NCBI GenBank assembly: GCA_038213005.1
Contig: JBBQTU010000241.1
Span: 1 to 6,223 of the forward strand
DNA from: JBBQTU01 sp038213005
Lineage (GTDB): Bacteria > Planctomycetota > Phycisphaerae > Tepidisphaerales > Tepidisphaeraceae
Direction of reading: 5' to 3'
DNA: 6,223 bases
The position numbers and the translations under genes are program-made. Of the stretch, positions 5,452 through 6,223 are shown piece after piece. How positions within the stretch are numbered: the first letter of the stretch is position 1; the number at the start of each line of letters is the position of its first letter. The notes beneath the pieces are model-generated. The model saw only the letters and a program-made list of their open reading frames with translations. It was not told the origin of the DNA and made no database searches.

Positions 5452-5768
5452 CGGGCGGTGGCGGGATGAGGCAGATGCGCAGGTTATGAATTATGGATTG
5501 CAGCGCGACGGCTGGACGGGTTGACCACGGGAGAGGCTGGGGAGGCGGAGGAGGAGTTGTTGGCCGCCGGAATTGCCTATCGATCCCAGGCCCATTTTCT
5601 TGGCAGACCCCTTTTTTCGGCCATTCCGGACAGATGGACGTGGACAGCCCGCGCACGGGATGGCCGCACCGCCCGCACCCCGACCCGGTGATCACCTCAC
5701 CCGCCAGGCGCCGTCGCCACTGCCACAGCCATCCAACGAATCGGTTTCGCATCCTGCGCGATTTTCCC
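5452..5768. other. Gap without a supportable gene
   Basis: Open frames here overlap on both strands and are low in complexity (runs of Pro or Gly from GGAGG/CCTCC tracts), with no recognisable domain or ribosome site. A T6 run at 5612-5617 is not preceded by a stem that would make a terminator. The only structure seen is the inverted repeat at 5567-5629. Confidence 0.5.
5567..5629. repeat. Short inverted repeat with 41-base loop
   Basis: CCGGAATTGCC (5567-5577) and GGCCATTCCGG (5619-5629) are complementary at 10 of 11 positions. It lies in non-coding sequence downstream of the lipid kinase gene. Its function is unknown; it could be part of a small repeat or chance. Confidence 0.3.
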
Positions 5769-6029
5769 TCAGCACGTCTCCTGTCTCACCGGCACATCCG
5801 GAAACACAATCTCTCCGGAATAGATCGCGGTCTCATCGGGTGTGCCTTTGGCCACGTCAACGCTGGAACGCAGGATCACCTTCACCTTGGCCGGCAGCCC
5901 CTTGGCCTTGTCCGACCCGCCGGTTCCATAGCTGGTGTCTTTGCCTTTGGCGCAGCAGATCGATCCCAGCCTCGTCTCTCCCTGCGCCGTCTGCATGAAC
6001 ACATCAAAAGCCAGGTCGGGAAATGACAA
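5769..6029 (-). CDS. Hypothetical protein or C-terminal remnant of a larger gene
   Basis: I cannot assign a function. The frame looks coding: from the internal ATG at 5996 about three quarters of third codon positions are G or C, as in the neighbouring genes. The residues form a plausible alternating beta pattern ending VKVILRSSVDVA, then IYSGEIVFPDVPV. That ending resembles the last strands of a domain more than a whole small protein. A TTG at 6029 gives 86 residues and the ATG at 5996 gives 75, but neither has a ribosome site. An in-frame stop at 6057-6059 limits the frame upstream. No signal peptide or membrane segment is seen; two adjacent cysteines (GSICCAKG) are present. The best reading is the surviving 3' end of a decayed gene, with an intact small gene as the alternative. 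Confidence 0.4.
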   Translation of the reverse strand: MSFPDLAFDVFMQTAQGETRLGSICCAKGKDTSYGTGGSDKAKGLPAKVKVILRSSVDVAKGTPDETAIYSGEIVFPDVPVRQETC

Positions 6030-6096
6030 AGAGGGCGGGGAGCGATCAGGTAGTGGTCAGGAAAAGCGCCGGGCGGACAACACTCTTCTTCGCGTC

Positions 6097-6134
6097 AGGC
6101 GTGTCGCCTCGGTAAAGCGGCGGCATACCGCCGC
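6097..6134. repeat. Tandem hairpin pair, intergenic repeat-like
   Basis: Two perfect stems lie 7 bases apart. AGGCG and CGCCT (6097-6109) have a 3-base loop; GCGGCGG and CCGCCGC (6117-6134) have a CATA loop. The compact palindromes in non-coding DNA resemble REP-type dispersed elements. No T-tract follows, so a terminator role is unlikely. Confidence 0.45.
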
Positions 6135-6223
6135 AGTCCAAAGGGGTTTCTGCGCGGGGGGATGCACCTGGAATTCATGTGCGGACGAGGACGTCGCGCA
6201 CTACTGGGGAGCGTGTGCGGGGG
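6135..6223. other. Right-edge stretch, possible 3' end of a minus-strand gene
   Basis: On the minus strand a frame enters from the right edge and ends in TGA at 6177-6175 with the residues SPVVRDVLVRT. This could be the C-terminus of a gene lying outside the window, but 15 codons are too few to claim it. A plus-strand ATG at 6177 also stays open to the edge without a ribosome site. Confidence 0.2.

Noticed and set aside
5586..5617. Possible intrinsic terminator with T6 after the lipid kinase
   Set aside because: The only stem (CCAGG with CTTGG) includes a G-U pair and ends 8 bases before the T run, so it does not make a terminator.
5429..5752. Minus-strand 107-residue frame downstream of the lipid kinase
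   Set aside because: It is dominated by Pro runs and Arg from low-complexity GC tracts, overlaps the kinase 3' end and has no ribosome site.

Overview
The window is a GC-rich chromosomal segment from a bacterium that is most likely a planctomycete (Planctomycetota). This is inferred from gene content. The clearest pointer is a protein joining tetratricopeptide repeats to two copies of the RNA polymerase alpha-subunit C-terminal domain, an architecture I associate with that phylum. A secreted cyclophilin, a SpoIID-domain lipoprotein and a FtsK/SpoIIIE-type ATPase of the 'QMSA-DSSNLIDSP' kind fit the same picture. No rRNA, tRNA, CRISPR array, transposase or phage gene was seen.

Layout, left to right. 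Positions 1-423 (+) hold the C-terminal 140 residues of a FtsK/SpoIIIE-family ATPase cut by the window edge. Next comes a short tract with four CGCGAAG heptamers (453-488). A small ribbon-helix-helix DNA-binding protein (510-830, -) follows, with its own promoter candidate and no toxin partner in view. Upstream of it, at 964-986, is an imperfect copy of the last 23 bases of the FtsK-like gene, so the small gene sits between two copies of that gene end. At 1118-2077 (+) is an exported cyclophilin-type peptidyl-prolyl isomerase with an extra N-terminal beta-rich domain. It converges on a SpoIID/LytB-domain lipoprotein (2246-3499, -), and the gap between them holds a long imperfect inverted repeat.

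The SpoIID gene lies just downstream of, and probably in one transcript with, the TPR-alphaCTD gene (3535-4437, -). This pair is divergent from a diacylglycerol-kinase-family lipid kinase (4522-5451, +). The 84-base divergent gap holds a strong dyad at 4479-4505. The last 770 bases are gene-poor. They contain a probable 75-86 residue coding remnant (5769-6029, -), paired-hairpin intergenic repeats (6097-6134) and perhaps the last codons of another minus-strand gene at the right edge.

Functionally, three products concern the envelope or export: the cyclophilin (folding of exported proteins), the SpoIID lipoprotein (glycan strands of peptidoglycan) and the lipid kinase (phospholipid-related lipids). 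The TPR-alphaCTD protein is the standout. It keeps the DNA-contact arginine of RNA polymerase alpha in both domain copies but has no polymerase assembly domain, which suggests a transcription-linked adaptor of unknown role.
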